This document shows, one piece after another, positions 1 to 7,352 of a DNA stretch of 11,357 nt (its first letter is position 1; each line of letters begins with the position of its first letter). The notes under the pieces were generated by a model. It did no database searches. It was not told the DNA's origin and saw only the letters and a list, made by a program, of their open reading frames with translations. The stretch spans positions 1 to 11,357 of the forward strand of contig JAJYJX010000074.1 in NCBI GenBank assembly GCA_021789095.1, in the 5' to 3' direction. The stretch comes from a bacterium (lineage in GTDB: Bacteria; JAMCPX01). Both the position numbers and the translations under genes were made by a program.

Positions 1-450
1 AGGCAGGGTCTTTGATGTAAGGGCTATATAAACGATCGGCATGTCGGCAGGGTTTACTTTTTGGTACGTTGGAGGGCTCGGCATGCCCTGCGGCAGCTGC
101 GGTGATGCCGCGGCTATTGCAGCCTGAACGTCCTGTGCAGCTGCGTCTATGTTCTTGCTCAGATCGAACATAAGCGTTATCTGCGTAGCCCCGAGCATAC
201 TCGAAGAATACATTGCGTTCAGTCCGGATATGGTTGTAAATTGCCGTTCGAGCGGCGTTGCAACTGCTGATGCCATGGTATCAGCGCTTGCACCCGGAAG
301 TGCGGCCATGACCTGTATGACCGGGAAATCAACGTTCGGCAGGTCGCTGACAGCCAACAGCTTATACCCTATTATGCCGAATAGCAGGAGTCCCAGCATG
401 ACCAGGGTGGTCATTACAGGCCTTCGTATAAATAAGTCCGAGATGTTCAT
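1..450 (-). CDS. RND efflux pump, inner-membrane subunit (MdtB/MdtC-like), N-terminal part
   Basis: Inner-membrane proton/drug antiporter of the RND (HAE1) family; only the first 150 codons are in the window. The reading begins MNISDLFIRRPVMTTLVMLG, the usual N-terminal amphipathic stretch and first membrane helix. The segments LPNVDFPVIQV, LPGASADTMASAVATPLE and DVQAAIAAASPQLPQGMPSP then match the start of the porter domain, closest in my recollection to MdtB/MdtC. The start ATG (450-448) overlaps the TGA of the membrane fusion gene as ATGA, so translation is coupled. It is the third gene of an efflux operon whose first gene is the outer-membrane channel. The substrate cannot be told from this portion. 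The gene is cut by the window edge, not visibly broken. Confidence 0.93.
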   Translation of the reverse strand, partial: MNISDLFIRRPVMTTLVMLGLLLFGIIGYKLLAVSDLPNVDFPVIQVMAALPGASADTMASAVATPLERQFTTISGLNAMYSSSMLGATQITLMFDLSKNIDAAAQDVQAAIAAASPQLPQGMPSPPTYQKVNPADMPIVYIALTSKTLP

Positions 451-1646
451 TGGCTGTTTGTCCCGGTATTGATCTTATTTTTAATCGCTACCCTTGAACC
501 GTCCACAAGCTGGAGCTGGCCGTCTGTTACAACCATTTCACCCGGGGAAATGCCTTTTTCTATAATGCTTTCATGATTATAACTGTAATTTGAAACAATC
601 TTCCTTGCTTCAACGGTGTTGTCCTGCCTGACCACGAATACGTATTGCCCCGTCTGCGATACCTGTATCGCTCTTCTGGGAATAACAATCGCATCAGGTA
701 TACTGGTAAGTGTTAATGTGACAGTTACAAACTGACCGGGCCAGAGTATCTCCCTCTCGTTCTGAAAAGTCCCCTTCAGCAGAATTGTGCCCGTTGCAGT
801 ATCAACGGTATTATTCATAAAGGTAAGCTCGCCTGTCAGCGACGCATCTGTCTTTCCGGTCCCGATCACGGGTTCTACTGCAGATGCGCCTGAAAGAAAA
901 GCTGAAACCTTGAGTCTTTTGTGCTGCGAGTATTCCCTTATGTCAGGTACGTACTGTTCCGGCAGCGAGAAGGTTACATATACAGGCTTTATCTGCTGGA
1001 TTGTTACAAGCGGGGTTGTATCGTTTGCCTTGACTATGTTTCCGGCCTTTATAAGAAGGTCGCCTGTCCTGCCGGATATCGGGGCATTTATAGAGCAGTA
1101 GCCGAGTTGCAGCTGTGCGTTTCTTACCATCGCATCGTCCGCCATTACAGTAGCGCTCAATGCCTCGGCATTTGTCTTTATCTGCTCATACTGCTCTTGC
1201 GTTACATAATCCTTCTTCACAAGGTCTTCGTAGCGTTTAACGTCCTGTTCGGCGTTTTCAAACTGGGCTTTGTCGCGCTGCAGGTTGGCCTTTGCCTGCT
1301 CGAGCGCCGCCTCATAAGGCTGCGGGTCTATCAGGAAAAGCCTTGCACCCTTGTCCACAAATTGTCCCTCCCTGAAATAGACCTCTTTGAGTTCTCCGCC
1401 AACAAGTGCCTTGACCGATACAGTCGAGTAAGCCTCTACATTGCCCATAGTACTTATCTGCATGGGGACCGTCTCTTTGACAGCTGCCGCAGCAACGACG
1501 GGTACTGCTGTCTTCCGGCTGTACATGCCGGTGCTTTTTTTTGAGCATGACTGGAACACCAGTACGAGCAAAGTTATGAGTGCGGCCAGTAATGCAGGTT
1601 TAAACAGGTGCGTATGTTTATTGCTCTTACCATACTTATTTCTCAT
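447..1646 (-). CDS. RND efflux periplasmic adaptor (membrane fusion protein), MdtA/AcrA-like lipoprotein
   Basis: Periplasmic adaptor that links the RND pump to the outer-membrane channel. The 399-residue product has an N-terminal hydrophobic stretch (about 17-32) ending in a lipobox-like FQSC with Cys34, so it is probably lipid-anchored. The first biotinyl-lipoyl half lies at about 70-107 (LVGGELKEVYFREGQFVDKG). A charged alpha-hairpin follows at about 111-180, then the second lipoyl half (INAPISGRTGDLLIKAGNIV). Beta-barrel and membrane-proximal domains follow, with VIPRRAIQ and a VTDGQLQLVDGSRV ending. Length is normal for the family. Its ATG lies inside the last codons of the outer-membrane factor gene (11-base overlap), and its GGAGG ribosome site is encoded by that gene's Gly-Gly-Asn run. 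Its stop overlaps the RND start as ATGA. Confidence 0.95.
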   Translation of the reverse strand: MRNKYGKSNKHTHLFKPALLAALITLLVLVFQSCSKKSTGMYSRKTAVPVVAAAAVKETVPMQISTMGNVEAYSTVSVKALVGGELKEVYFREGQFVDKGARLFLIDPQPYEAALEQAKANLQRDKAQFENAEQDVKRYEDLVKKDYVTQEQYEQIKTNAEALSATVMADDAMVRNAQLQLGYCSINAPISGRTGDLLIKAGNIVKANDTTPLVTIQQIKPVYVTFSLPEQYVPDIREYSQHKRLKVSAFLSGASAVEPVIGTGKTDASLTGELTFMNNTVDTATGTILLKGTFQNEREILWPGQFVTVTLTLTSIPDAIVIPRRAIQVSQTGQYVFVVRQDNTVEARKIVSNYSYNHESIIEKGISPGEMVVTDGQLQLVDGSRVAIKNKINTGTNSQ

Positions 1647-3168
1647 TGTTATTATTACCTCCGTTTTCCGTATCCATCCCTGATTTGATCACAGGCACAT
1701 TTAGTCCGGGAGCTTCAGGGCCGAGCATGCCAGTGTCGTGTCCAAGCTGCGCCATTGAAATAAACCAGTTTGCCCTTGCCTGGATCTCCTGGGCCCTTGC
1801 TGAAGCAAGTGCGCTCTGTGCTGTCAGCAGGTCTATGATGCTGCCCACGCCTGCCTTGTACCGTGCAAGTGCCACATCTTCCGACTGCTGTGCGCTTGCA
1901 AGCAGGTCCTCGCTCGTTTTTACGGCCTGGGTAGCTGTCTTGAGTGCATAATAGCTGTTCCACACCTCAAGTATAACGGCCTGTCTCAGGCTCTCTGCCT
2001 GTTCCCTTGCTGTCTTTGTATAGTTCTTTGCAGCAAGTACATTGTAGCTGGTTGAAAAACCAGAGAAAAGCGGGAACTCTAAAACAACCGCTGCGGAATA
2101 GTTGTCATAATAAGGGGCTCCGGCAATACCGTAAAGGTACGTCCTTGATGCCGAACCGTTCAGTGCAAGGCTCGGCATTCCCTGGGCAAGCACGGAATGA
2201 ACATGGTACCCGGAACTCATAACCTGCGCCCGTGCAGCAGCAAGATCCGGCCTCTTGGCTTCTGCCTCTTTAATAAGCCCGTCCACAGTTTCGGATGCCG
2301 CGTCAACAGGTATGCTCTCCGGAAGAAGATCGGTAACATCGAATTGAATGTTTGCAGGCAGCCCCATTGAGGCTGCAAGCCCGCCGCGTATTGTTTCAAC
2401 CTGTCCCTGCGTATTATCACGGGCAAGTTTCGCCTGTGAAAAAGCTGTTTTTGCCTGAAGTACGTCGGCGATCGTTGCAACCCCGGAGTTGTGCCTTGCC
2501 TCTGCAGCATCAAGACTCTCTTTTGCCTCCTTAAAGCTTGCCTCCTCTGCGGCAAGCAGGGACCTTGCAGCAAGGTACTGGTAATAAACCGATTCTGTCT
2601 GAAGGATCACGTTTTGTATAGCGGTATTCTGGCTAAGGTTTGCTGCGACCATTGCATACTTTGCCTCGTCAGCCTGTGATACCCTCCCGCCGAAGTTAAA
2701 AAGTATGTAGTTTATGCTGCCGGCCATGCCGTATGTGGTATCCAGCACATTTACCGGAGTACCCACGATCGAATACTTGTTACGTGTGAAGTTTCCGCTC
2801 GCGCTGACCGTCGGAAAAAACAAAGACCGCGCACTGCCGAGATTGGCAGCAGCACCCTGTGCCTGGAACCATGCTGCTCTCGTAACAGAGCTGTTCTGGA
2901 GAGCTATGTCAAGAATGTCGGCAAGCGTAAGGTTTCGGCCTTTCTCTTCAAAGAGCGACGCGATTGCAGTGGATGTGGGAGGTAGAGCGTATTCAGACGT
3001 GAGTTCCTGCGGTACCGGCTTCCACGGTACGTCAGGGGCCGGTGACGTGTTGGAGCGTATGCCCGGGAGCGTGCTGCATCCGGTCAAAAAGACCGAGAAC
3101 GTTGACAGCATAAGCACAGTGCTCTGAACATACCTGCGATAATAATAATGTATAGAGCGTATCTGCAT
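1636..3168 (-). CDS. RND efflux outer-membrane factor, TolC/NodT-type lipoprotein
   Basis: Trimeric outer-membrane channel of the efflux system. The 510-residue product has a signal peptide ending in a good lipobox (FLTGC, Cys31), as in NodT-type channels. Two related outer-membrane efflux repeats follow, at about residues 80-265 and 290-480. They show the alternating Ala-rich helices and the repeated patterns LAARSLLAAEE...EARHNSGVATIADVLQAK and LLASAQQSEDVALARYKAGVGSIIDLLTAQ, diagnostic of the TolC duplication. Length fits the family. The start ATG has an AAGGAG ribosome site (3186-3181) about 12 bases upstream, a slightly long spacing. It is the first gene of the efflux operon and its end overlaps the adaptor gene. 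Upstream lie two REP-like inverted repeats rather than a recognisable operator or regulator gene. Confidence 0.95.
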   Translation of the reverse strand: MQIRSIHYYYRRYVQSTVLMLSTFSVFLTGCSTLPGIRSNTSPAPDVPWKPVPQELTSEYALPPTSTAIASLFEEKGRNLTLADILDIALQNSSVTRAAWFQAQGAAANLGSARSLFFPTVSASGNFTRNKYSIVGTPVNVLDTTYGMAGSINYILFNFGGRVSQADEAKYAMVAANLSQNTAIQNVILQTESVYYQYLAARSLLAAEEASFKEAKESLDAAEARHNSGVATIADVLQAKTAFSQAKLARDNTQGQVETIRGGLAASMGLPANIQFDVTDLLPESIPVDAASETVDGLIKEAEAKRPDLAAARAQVMSSGYHVHSVLAQGMPSLALNGSASRTYLYGIAGAPYYDNYSAAVVLEFPLFSGFSTSYNVLAAKNYTKTAREQAESLRQAVILEVWNSYYALKTATQAVKTSEDLLASAQQSEDVALARYKAGVGSIIDLLTAQSALASARAQEIQARANWFISMAQLGHDTGMLGPEAPGLNVPVIKSGMDTENGGNNNNEK

Positions 3169-3235
3169 TAAAAACTTTATCTCCTTAAGTTATTATAAAC
3201 GATGCATATCCACTTTTGTTCCATGATCATGTTCA

Positions 3236-3311
3236 CCCCGTTAGAAAGTCAGCAAAAAACTGCTCTCCTTTTGAGACGGACGCCGGCCCAAGAGGGGAAC
3301 TTTCTAACGGG
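3236..3311. repeat. REP-like inverted repeat 1
   Basis: A 13-base perfect inverted repeat, CCCGTTAGAAAGT at 3237-3249 and its complement at 3299-3311, separated by 49 bases. It lies in the 322-base gene-free stretch between the LysM gene end and the outer-membrane factor start. No T tract follows either arm, so it does not look like an intrinsic terminator. Its left arm shares ACCCCGTTAGAA with the next repeat, which suggests a family of interspersed palindromic elements. Confidence 0.75.
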
Positions 3312-3342
3312 ATAAAAAATATGGATTGTAAATACGAAGTCA

Positions 3343-3422
3343 ACCCCGTTAGAAGCTAATCTGATAGAAAATAATGCCCCGTCAGGAATTTGCTGCTTTG
3401 ATAAAAAAGCTTCTTACGGGGT
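3343..3422. repeat. REP-like inverted repeat 2, same family as the preceding one
   Basis: A 15-base inverted repeat with one mismatch: ACCCCGTTAGAAGCT at 3343-3357 against AGCTTCTTACGGGGT at 3408-3422, with 50 bases between. The first 12 bases equal 3235-3246 of the preceding repeat, and total length is similar (80 against 76 bases). The interior contains a degenerate direct copy of the arm (CCCCGTCAGGAA, 3377-3388). There is no T tract on either strand. The rest of the 3169-3490 gap holds no gene that I can see. Confidence 0.75.
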
Positions 3423-3490
3423 CAATACCCGTTGTAAAGCCATGTCCTTTACAGCCGGAAAGCTTGATCCGGTGAACAGGCTAAAGCCGT

Positions 3491-4372
3491 TTAAGGCTTC
3501 ACTTCATTGAATACGGAGAGTATTTTCGGGGATGTATCCCTGGGGTCGAGGCGGAATTTTGGATCGAGTTTCAGGATCACCAGAAACTCCCTTTTCGCGG
3601 CCACAGCTTCGTCAAGGGCTATATAATCGAATGCCATATACTGGTGTATCTTCACCAGGTCCCTTTTCAGGATCATGTCATCCCGGAATTTGAGGGTGAT
3701 CCCTGAAAGACTGTCAATCGATGATTTATATTCTCCTTCATCGTATTGGGCGATGGCTTCATCCAGCGCTTTTGTATACAACGAGGGATTGATTTTCTTT
3801 TCTTCTATCTTCGAAAGGCTTTTTTCATTTACGTGCTTTACTCTTTCCACCATCAGGGGTATGGCAAGCTTTTCCCCCGGCCTTATGTCGCCGAGGCGTT
3901 TGAGCCTGTTATAATCTTTAAGGAATACGGCATCCTTCTCATCCCCGAGGTATCTGGTCGCGATACCGCCCAGGGTATCACCCCGCTCCACACGATAGAA
4001 CACTTCAAAGGGGACCTTTACCATAGTTCCGGGCTTCAGCACCTTCTTTTCGTCCATGCCGTTAAGCATTGCCAGGGCTTTGGATTTCCTCGGGTCTTTG
4101 AGGTATCTTTTTGCAAGGTCCTTAAAGGTCTCCTTTTTCCTCACCTTGTGGATAGTGACAAACGGGATGATGATGGTTTTTCCGGGTTTAAGGGGCTTTT
4201 GAGGGTCAAGATGGTTGGCATTAATGATGTAGAGGTCTTTTTTCTCGTCTCCGTAATAGTACCGTGCAATCGCAGGGAGTGTTTCTCCATGTTTTATCCT
4301 GTGCTTTATAACCGATGCAAAGGCAGTCGATACGTTGAGCAGAACAAGAAAAAGACAGATCAACCTCTTCAC
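3491..4372 (-). CDS. Secreted protein with three LysM domains and a helical C-terminal region
   Basis: Probably binds peptidoglycan in the periplasm. The 293-residue product starts with a signal peptide (MKRLICLFLVLLNVSTAFA, likely cleaved after residue 19). Three LysM units follow at about 24-71, 73-124 and 127-175, each with the pattern V.(H/R).G(D/E)TL..IA..Y(Y/L) ... LKPG..I.IP. The C-terminal part (about 195-293) is helical and resembles a degenerate TPR. It includes the segments ALDEAIAQYDEGEYKSSIDS and AVAAKREFLVILKLDP. The start is GTG (4372-4370), overlapping the kinase stop as GTGA, with a GGAAGG ribosome site about 8 bases upstream. No catalytic wall-hydrolase domain is present, so a binding or scaffold role is inferred. 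The tight coupling to the kinase suggests the pair acts together at the cell envelope. Confidence 0.9.
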   Translation of the reverse strand: MKRLICLFLVLLNVSTAFASVIKHRIKHGETLPAIARYYYGDEKKDLYIINANHLDPQKPLKPGKTIIIPFVTIHKVRKKETFKDLAKRYLKDPRKSKALAMLNGMDEKKVLKPGTMVKVPFEVFYRVERGDTLGGIATRYLGDEKDAVFLKDYNRLKRLGDIRPGEKLAIPLMVERVKHVNEKSLSKIEEKKINPSLYTKALDEAIAQYDEGEYKSSIDSLSGITLKFRDDMILKRDLVKIHQYMAFDYIALDEAVAAKREFLVILKLDPKFRLDPRDTSPKILSVFNEVKP

Positions 4373-5907
4373 TTCTTTTTCCTTCCTTTCTTCAAATCAA
4401 CCTTGACAAGGATGATCCTATTGCTGGAAACCTCAACAACCTTGCTAACAGATTTGTAATAGGGATTCTTAAACTGCACTTTATGTTTCCCTGCAGTAAC
4501 CTGGAACCTTTGGGCCGTTGGCGTAAGGCCGACCTTCTTTCCGTCAATATAGACCTCTGCCCAGGGCAAAGCAACGACCCTGACATAACCGATCTTCGGC
4601 AAAACAGGTGCCACATTTGCGGCTGTTGTAGCCGGCAGCACCGCTGTGTGGGACACCGGCTCTGCAGCTTGGGTAAGCAACACCGCTGCGTGATACACTG
4701 GCATTGTGGTCTGGGTAGGGAGTGCTGCTGCGTGGGACGCCGACTCCGTAGTCTGGGACTGGGGCTTTGCTGACTGGGACGGGAATAACGACCAATTCTT
4801 TCTTATAAACTCAGACATGGTTCCGGCAAAAGGGATTTTCATGGGCCCGCGTATACGGGCTGCTGATTCCTTTATAACAGCAAGCGTATTTCCTTTCAGG
4901 AATGCGTATCCGCCCCCTGCGATAATGGCCATGATCGCAACTGCTGTAGCCATCCACACCACCTTCTTCAGGGGCAAGGTCTTGGGAGCTGTTTGCTTTA
5001 CCGTGGTCTTTGCCTCAACAGGGTTAAATCCCTTTTTGTCTTCAAAGAAACTCTTCAGGACCATGGAATAATCTTTCCCTTTGTTCTCTTGCTGTGCCAA
5101 AGAAAGAAGATATGCCCTGGACTGCTGGATAGTAGGCCTATTCCCGGGCTTCATCTTCAGGCATAGGTTAATAAATCTCCTGAGTCTCCAGGGCGCTGTT
5201 TTCTTGAAGTGTTCTGTTTGAGGGGTCCTCTTACCCTTTCTGATGCTCTCCATTAACGTGGATTTGCCGTGCTCGGCAAATGCCCTCTGGCCTGAGAAGA
5301 TCTCGTAGAGTACGCATCCGAATGACCAGATGTCCGATGACGGGTCAGCGGGTTTTCCGTCTGTCTGTTCGGGAGACATATAGGCCGGTGTCCCCATGTA
5401 AAGCCCTGCCCTTGTGAGCCCCTTTCCGCCAAGCTCCTCCTCGATATGGGCGATCCCGAAGTCCGTGAGCTTGACTTTTCCTTCCTTTGAGATGAGGATG
5501 TTCGACGGTTTCAGGTCCCTGTGTACGATCCCCCTCTCGTGTGCGTATTCCAGTGCCCTTGCGATATCGGAGGCTATAATAAGGCCGATGTTCAGGGGCA
5601 GCGGACCGGTACTCTCGAGGATCCTGGAAAGGTCTGCCCCGTCCAAATATTCCATGGCGATATAATAGGAGCCTCCCTTGTGCCAGAACTCTATTACGTT
5701 TACGATGTTCTCATGCTGGAGCCTTGCCACTGCCTTGGCCTCCTGCTCAAAGCGCGCAATGATCTCCTTGTCCTCTTTGAATGCGGACTTGAGCTCCTTA
5801 ATTACAACAAGGCGGTCAAGGGTGGTCTGGCGTGCTTTATAGATTACCGCCATCCCTCCGGAGGCTATCTGTTCCAGGATTTCAAAATTTCCTATGATCG
5901 TGCCCAT
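4369..5907 (-). CDS. Membrane-anchored Ser/Thr protein kinase with C-terminal PEGA domain
   Basis: Hanks-type kinase with a complete catalytic set. Numbered from the start chosen here (512 residues), it shows a glycine loop SGGMAV near 16-21, the ATP lysine K37 in VVIKELK and HRDLKPSN with Asp131 and Asn136. It also has DFG with Asp149 and an activation segment ending in GTPAYMSPEQ. The kinase domain spans about 6-270. One membrane helix follows at about 316-337, then a 14-residue tandem repeat (386-427) and a PEGA domain (about 440-508: VYIDGKKVGLTP, AGKHKVQFKNP). The kinase is therefore cytoplasmic and the PEGA end periplasmic. I chose the ATG at 5907 because AAGGA/AGGG lies just upstream. 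The ATG at 5928 adds seven residues and has no ribosome site. The gene overlaps the end of the DctP-like ORF upstream and the LysM start downstream. Target proteins are unknown. Confidence 0.95.
   Translation of the reverse strand: MGTIIGNFEILEQIASGGMAVIYKARQTTLDRLVVIKELKSAFKEDKEIIARFEQEAKAVARLQHENIVNVIEFWHKGGSYYIAMEYLDGADLSRILESTGPLPLNIGLIIASDIARALEYAHERGIVHRDLKPSNILISKEGKVKLTDFGIAHIEEELGGKGLTRAGLYMGTPAYMSPEQTDGKPADPSSDIWSFGCVLYEIFSGQRAFAEHGKSTLMESIRKGKRTPQTEHFKKTAPWRLRRFINLCLKMKPGNRPTIQQSRAYLLSLAQQENKGKDYSMVLKSFFEDKKGFNPVEAKTTVKQTAPKTLPLKKVVWMATAVAIMAIIAGGGYAFLKGNTLAVIKESAARIRGPMKIPFAGTMSEFIRKNWSLFPSQSAKPQSQTTESASHAAALPTQTTMPVYHAAVLLTQAAEPVSHTAVLPATTAANVAPVLPKIGYVRVVALPWAEVYIDGKKVGLTPTAQRFQVTAGKHKVQFKNPYYKSVSKVVEVSSNRIILVKVDLKKGRKKK
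4634..4759 (-). repeat. 42-base tandem repeat, three copies, inside the kinase gene
   Basis: Three consecutive 42-base units (4634-4675, 4676-4717, 4718-4759), diverged but in register. They encode 14-residue units: ESASHAAALPTQTT, MPVYHAAVLLTQAA and EPVSHTAVLPATTA. They form a Pro/Ala/Thr-rich linker between the membrane helix and the PEGA domain, so they probably act as a spacer through the periplasm. Confidence 0.8.
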
Positions 5908-6454
5908 GTTCCCTTTTTCCTTGCTCATGATTGGTATACGTATAAAAGAACCCTGTATGAATAAATCCGGTCAGAATGTACCCGTGTCTTCTGAATGCGG
6001 CTTCTATTTCATTCCTCAACCCGTCTAAAACACAATCAACCTGGCCGTAGTTATCGAAAACTAACGGCAGTGTTAAAACAGCCAGTTCCGGCACGGCATC
6101 CATAAAACCCTGGGCTGTACATCCGCAGCCCTGGAGTTCTCCAAGGCGCATCTTCTTTACAACATCCACATCCTCTCCCCTTACCCCGCCTGCGTAAATC
6201 TTAAGGTTAACTACGCCGCTTGTTTCCCATGAAAGGGATGGGACAACTGTATCTATTGCATCCTTGATCCATGGTGTATTTGCCGGAGCAAGTGTGCCTA
6301 TATTAATAACTATGGGCCCGAGTTTCTGGAGTTTTTCCACGCTTATGTTGTACTTATTCGAAAGCACGTCAATGATTTTTTCCTTTGTTGCATCCGTGAT
6401 CCCGTATTTGTCTTTCAGCATCTCAACAACGTTCTTTGCCACATCTCCGTCCAT
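5882..6454 (-). CDS. Truncated TRAP-type (DctP-like) solute-binding protein, N-terminal half only
   Basis: From about residue 48 the product resembles the first lobe of DctP-family binding proteins of TRAP transporters. The matching segments are IGTLAPANTPWIKDAID, LKIYAGGVRGEDVDVVKKMR, LGELQGCGCTAQGFMDAVPE and LPLVFDNYGQVDCVLDGLRN, then RRHGYILTGFIHTGFFYTY. Family members have about 320-340 residues and a signal peptide. This one has 190, no signal peptide, an unfamiliar helical leader of about 45 residues, and no second lobe. The family-like sequence stops near 5933, right at the kinase start, and the last 16 residues are read through kinase sequence in another frame. No TRAP membrane subunits are nearby. 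I chose ATG 6454; a GTG at 6466 is possible, and neither has a clear ribosome site. It may be a remnant or a repurposed single lobe. Confidence 0.65.
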   Translation of the reverse strand: MDGDVAKNVVEMLKDKYGITDATKEKIIDVLSNKYNISVEKLQKLGPIVINIGTLAPANTPWIKDAIDTVVPSLSWETSGVVNLKIYAGGVRGEDVDVVKKMRLGELQGCGCTAQGFMDAVPELAVLTLPLVFDNYGQVDCVLDGLRNEIEAAFRRHGYILTGFIHTGFFYTYTNHEQGKREHGHDHRKF

Positions 6455-6475
6455 TATATTGAACACAGTATTTAT

Positions 6476-7180
6476 TCAATCATTTCCGATACGTTTATTT
6501 GCAAGCAGGTCTTGTATTTTTTGCTGGGCATTTTCCGGGATCCATGTACCATGTCCCGGGCACAGGGTATTAAAGTTCAATACACCGAGTTTTTCCACGG
6601 AATGCCATGCCTGTCCTGCATCGATGGTGAAATATTTAAGAGGTCCGGTAAGACTGTTGCCCCTGTTATTTATTACATCACCGCAGAAGAGTGTTCCGTC
6701 TTTTGCATCAAGGATGGATATGGAACCCGGGGTATGTCCGGGCGTATGGATGATTCTGAAGTCCCCGAAGTCCTGGATGGCTGAATGTTCATCAACGGGT
6801 ATTGCATGCTTTGGCGGTGTATATTTCCAGAAATGCTTGGTTATGAATGAAGAAAGCTTTTCCACAAAATAGCGCGGCTCCGGAAGCGGGGCTTTGCCCA
6901 GCAAAATGTCAAAGTCGTTCCTATGGACATAAATTTTTGCAGGCGATTTGTCTGAAAGTGCAGCGCATGAACCGGCATGGTCGGGATGGGCATGGGTTAT
7001 GACTATGGCTTTTATATCGGAAGGTTTGACGTTTATTCCTGCAAGTTCCTTGATAATAGTTTCTGCCTTGCCCGGCGTACCTGTATCAATGATTAGAACG
7101 CCGCTGTCCCGCACTATTGCATAGATATTTACAAACCCGGCGGACTCCAACAGATATATATTACCCTTTACCTGTTTCAT
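6476..7180 (-). CDS. Metallo-beta-lactamase-fold hydrolase
   Basis: Two-metal hydrolase of the glyoxalase II-like MBL superfamily, probably cytoplasmic since no signal peptide is seen. In the 234-residue product the metal motif is THAHPDH (His63, His65, Asp67, His68). His149 in HTPGHTPGS, Asp168 in FCGD and His210 in CPGHG complete the ligand set, so it should be active. The HTPGHTPGS stretch is common in thioesterase or lactonase-like members, but the substrate cannot be read from the sequence. I chose ATG 7180 (MKQVKGNIYLLES), where family members usually begin. The longer reading from TTG 7216 would start on what looks like the -35 box of the gene's own promoter. It is probably the first gene of the DctP-like/kinase/LysM transcript, 21 bases ahead of the next start. 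Confidence 0.9.
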   Translation of the reverse strand: MKQVKGNIYLLESAGFVNIYAIVRDSGVLIIDTGTPGKAETIIKELAGINVKPSDIKAIVITHAHPDHAGSCAALSDKSPAKIYVHRNDFDILLGKAPLPEPRYFVEKLSSFITKHFWKYTPPKHAIPVDEHSAIQDFGDFRIIHTPGHTPGSISILDAKDGTLFCGDVINNRGNSLTGPLKYFTIDAGQAWHSVEKLGVLNFNTLCPGHGTWIPENAQQKIQDLLANKRIGND

Positions 7181-7187
7181 TGGGCTA

Positions 7188-7216
7188 ATAGTAAAGCGAT
7201 ACCGTATGACAGTCAA
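7188..7216 (-). promoter_or_regulatory. Sigma-70-type promoter of the MBL hydrolase gene, apparently leaderless
   Basis: On the minus strand TTGACT (7216-7211) is followed by exactly 17 bases and then TACTAT (7193-7188). The initiation point expected 7-8 bases after the -10 box falls at 7181-7180, the A of the start ATG. No Shine-Dalgarno sequence precedes that ATG. The motif fit is seen directly; leaderless initiation is inferred. Confidence 0.6.
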
Positions 7217-7262
7217 TTGATTTAGAAATCCGGAACGTAAAAATCCTGAAAACAGTAAACCC

Positions 7263-7297
7263 GCGCCCGGTGGGATTTGAACCCACGACCTGCGGAT
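7263..7297 (-). repeat. tRNA 3'-half fragment, left copy of a 35-base direct repeat (possible att site)
   Basis: Read on the minus strand this is the 3' half of a tRNA: the end of the anticodon stem, a variable loop AGGTC, the T arm GTGGG-TTCAAAT-CCCAC and the 3' acceptor strand CGGGCGC. The 5' half (D arm and GCGCCCG strand) is absent, so it is not a functional tRNA gene. It is identical over 35 bases to 9517-9551. The minus-strand bases just before it (CCGAA) could be the rest of an anticodon loop with CCG, which with this acceptor would suggest tRNA-Arg. That identity is tentative. Confidence 0.75.
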
Positions 7298-7352
7298 TCG
7301 GCAAATATGATTTTACATTTTAGACAGTATGTCAGGGATGCATACATTTCCC

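Noticed and set aside
921-1544. 207-codon plus-strand ORF inside the adaptor gene
   Set aside because: It is antisense to a clearly conserved gene and its translation has no family resemblance; it is a frame shadow.
3181-3220. TATAAT (3197-3192, minus strand) as promoter of the efflux operon
   Set aside because: The -35 position reads AACAAA, and the implied transcript start would cut into the AAGGAG ribosome site of the outer-membrane factor gene.
3236-3422. The two palindromes as intrinsic terminators of the kinase/LysM transcript
   Set aside because: The loops are about 50 bases and no T tract follows on the minus strand.
3450-3490. Short inverted repeats after the LysM stop (CCGGA/TCCGG and AAGCC/GGCTT) as a terminator
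   Set aside because: The stems are only 5 bases with no T tract.
3746-4459. 237-codon plus-strand ORF antisense to the LysM gene
   Set aside because: It mirrors LysM codons, has no ribosome site, and crosses the LysM/kinase junction.
7263-7297. A functional tRNA gene
   Set aside because: Only the 3' half is present; no D arm or 5' acceptor strand can be found on the adjoining minus strand.
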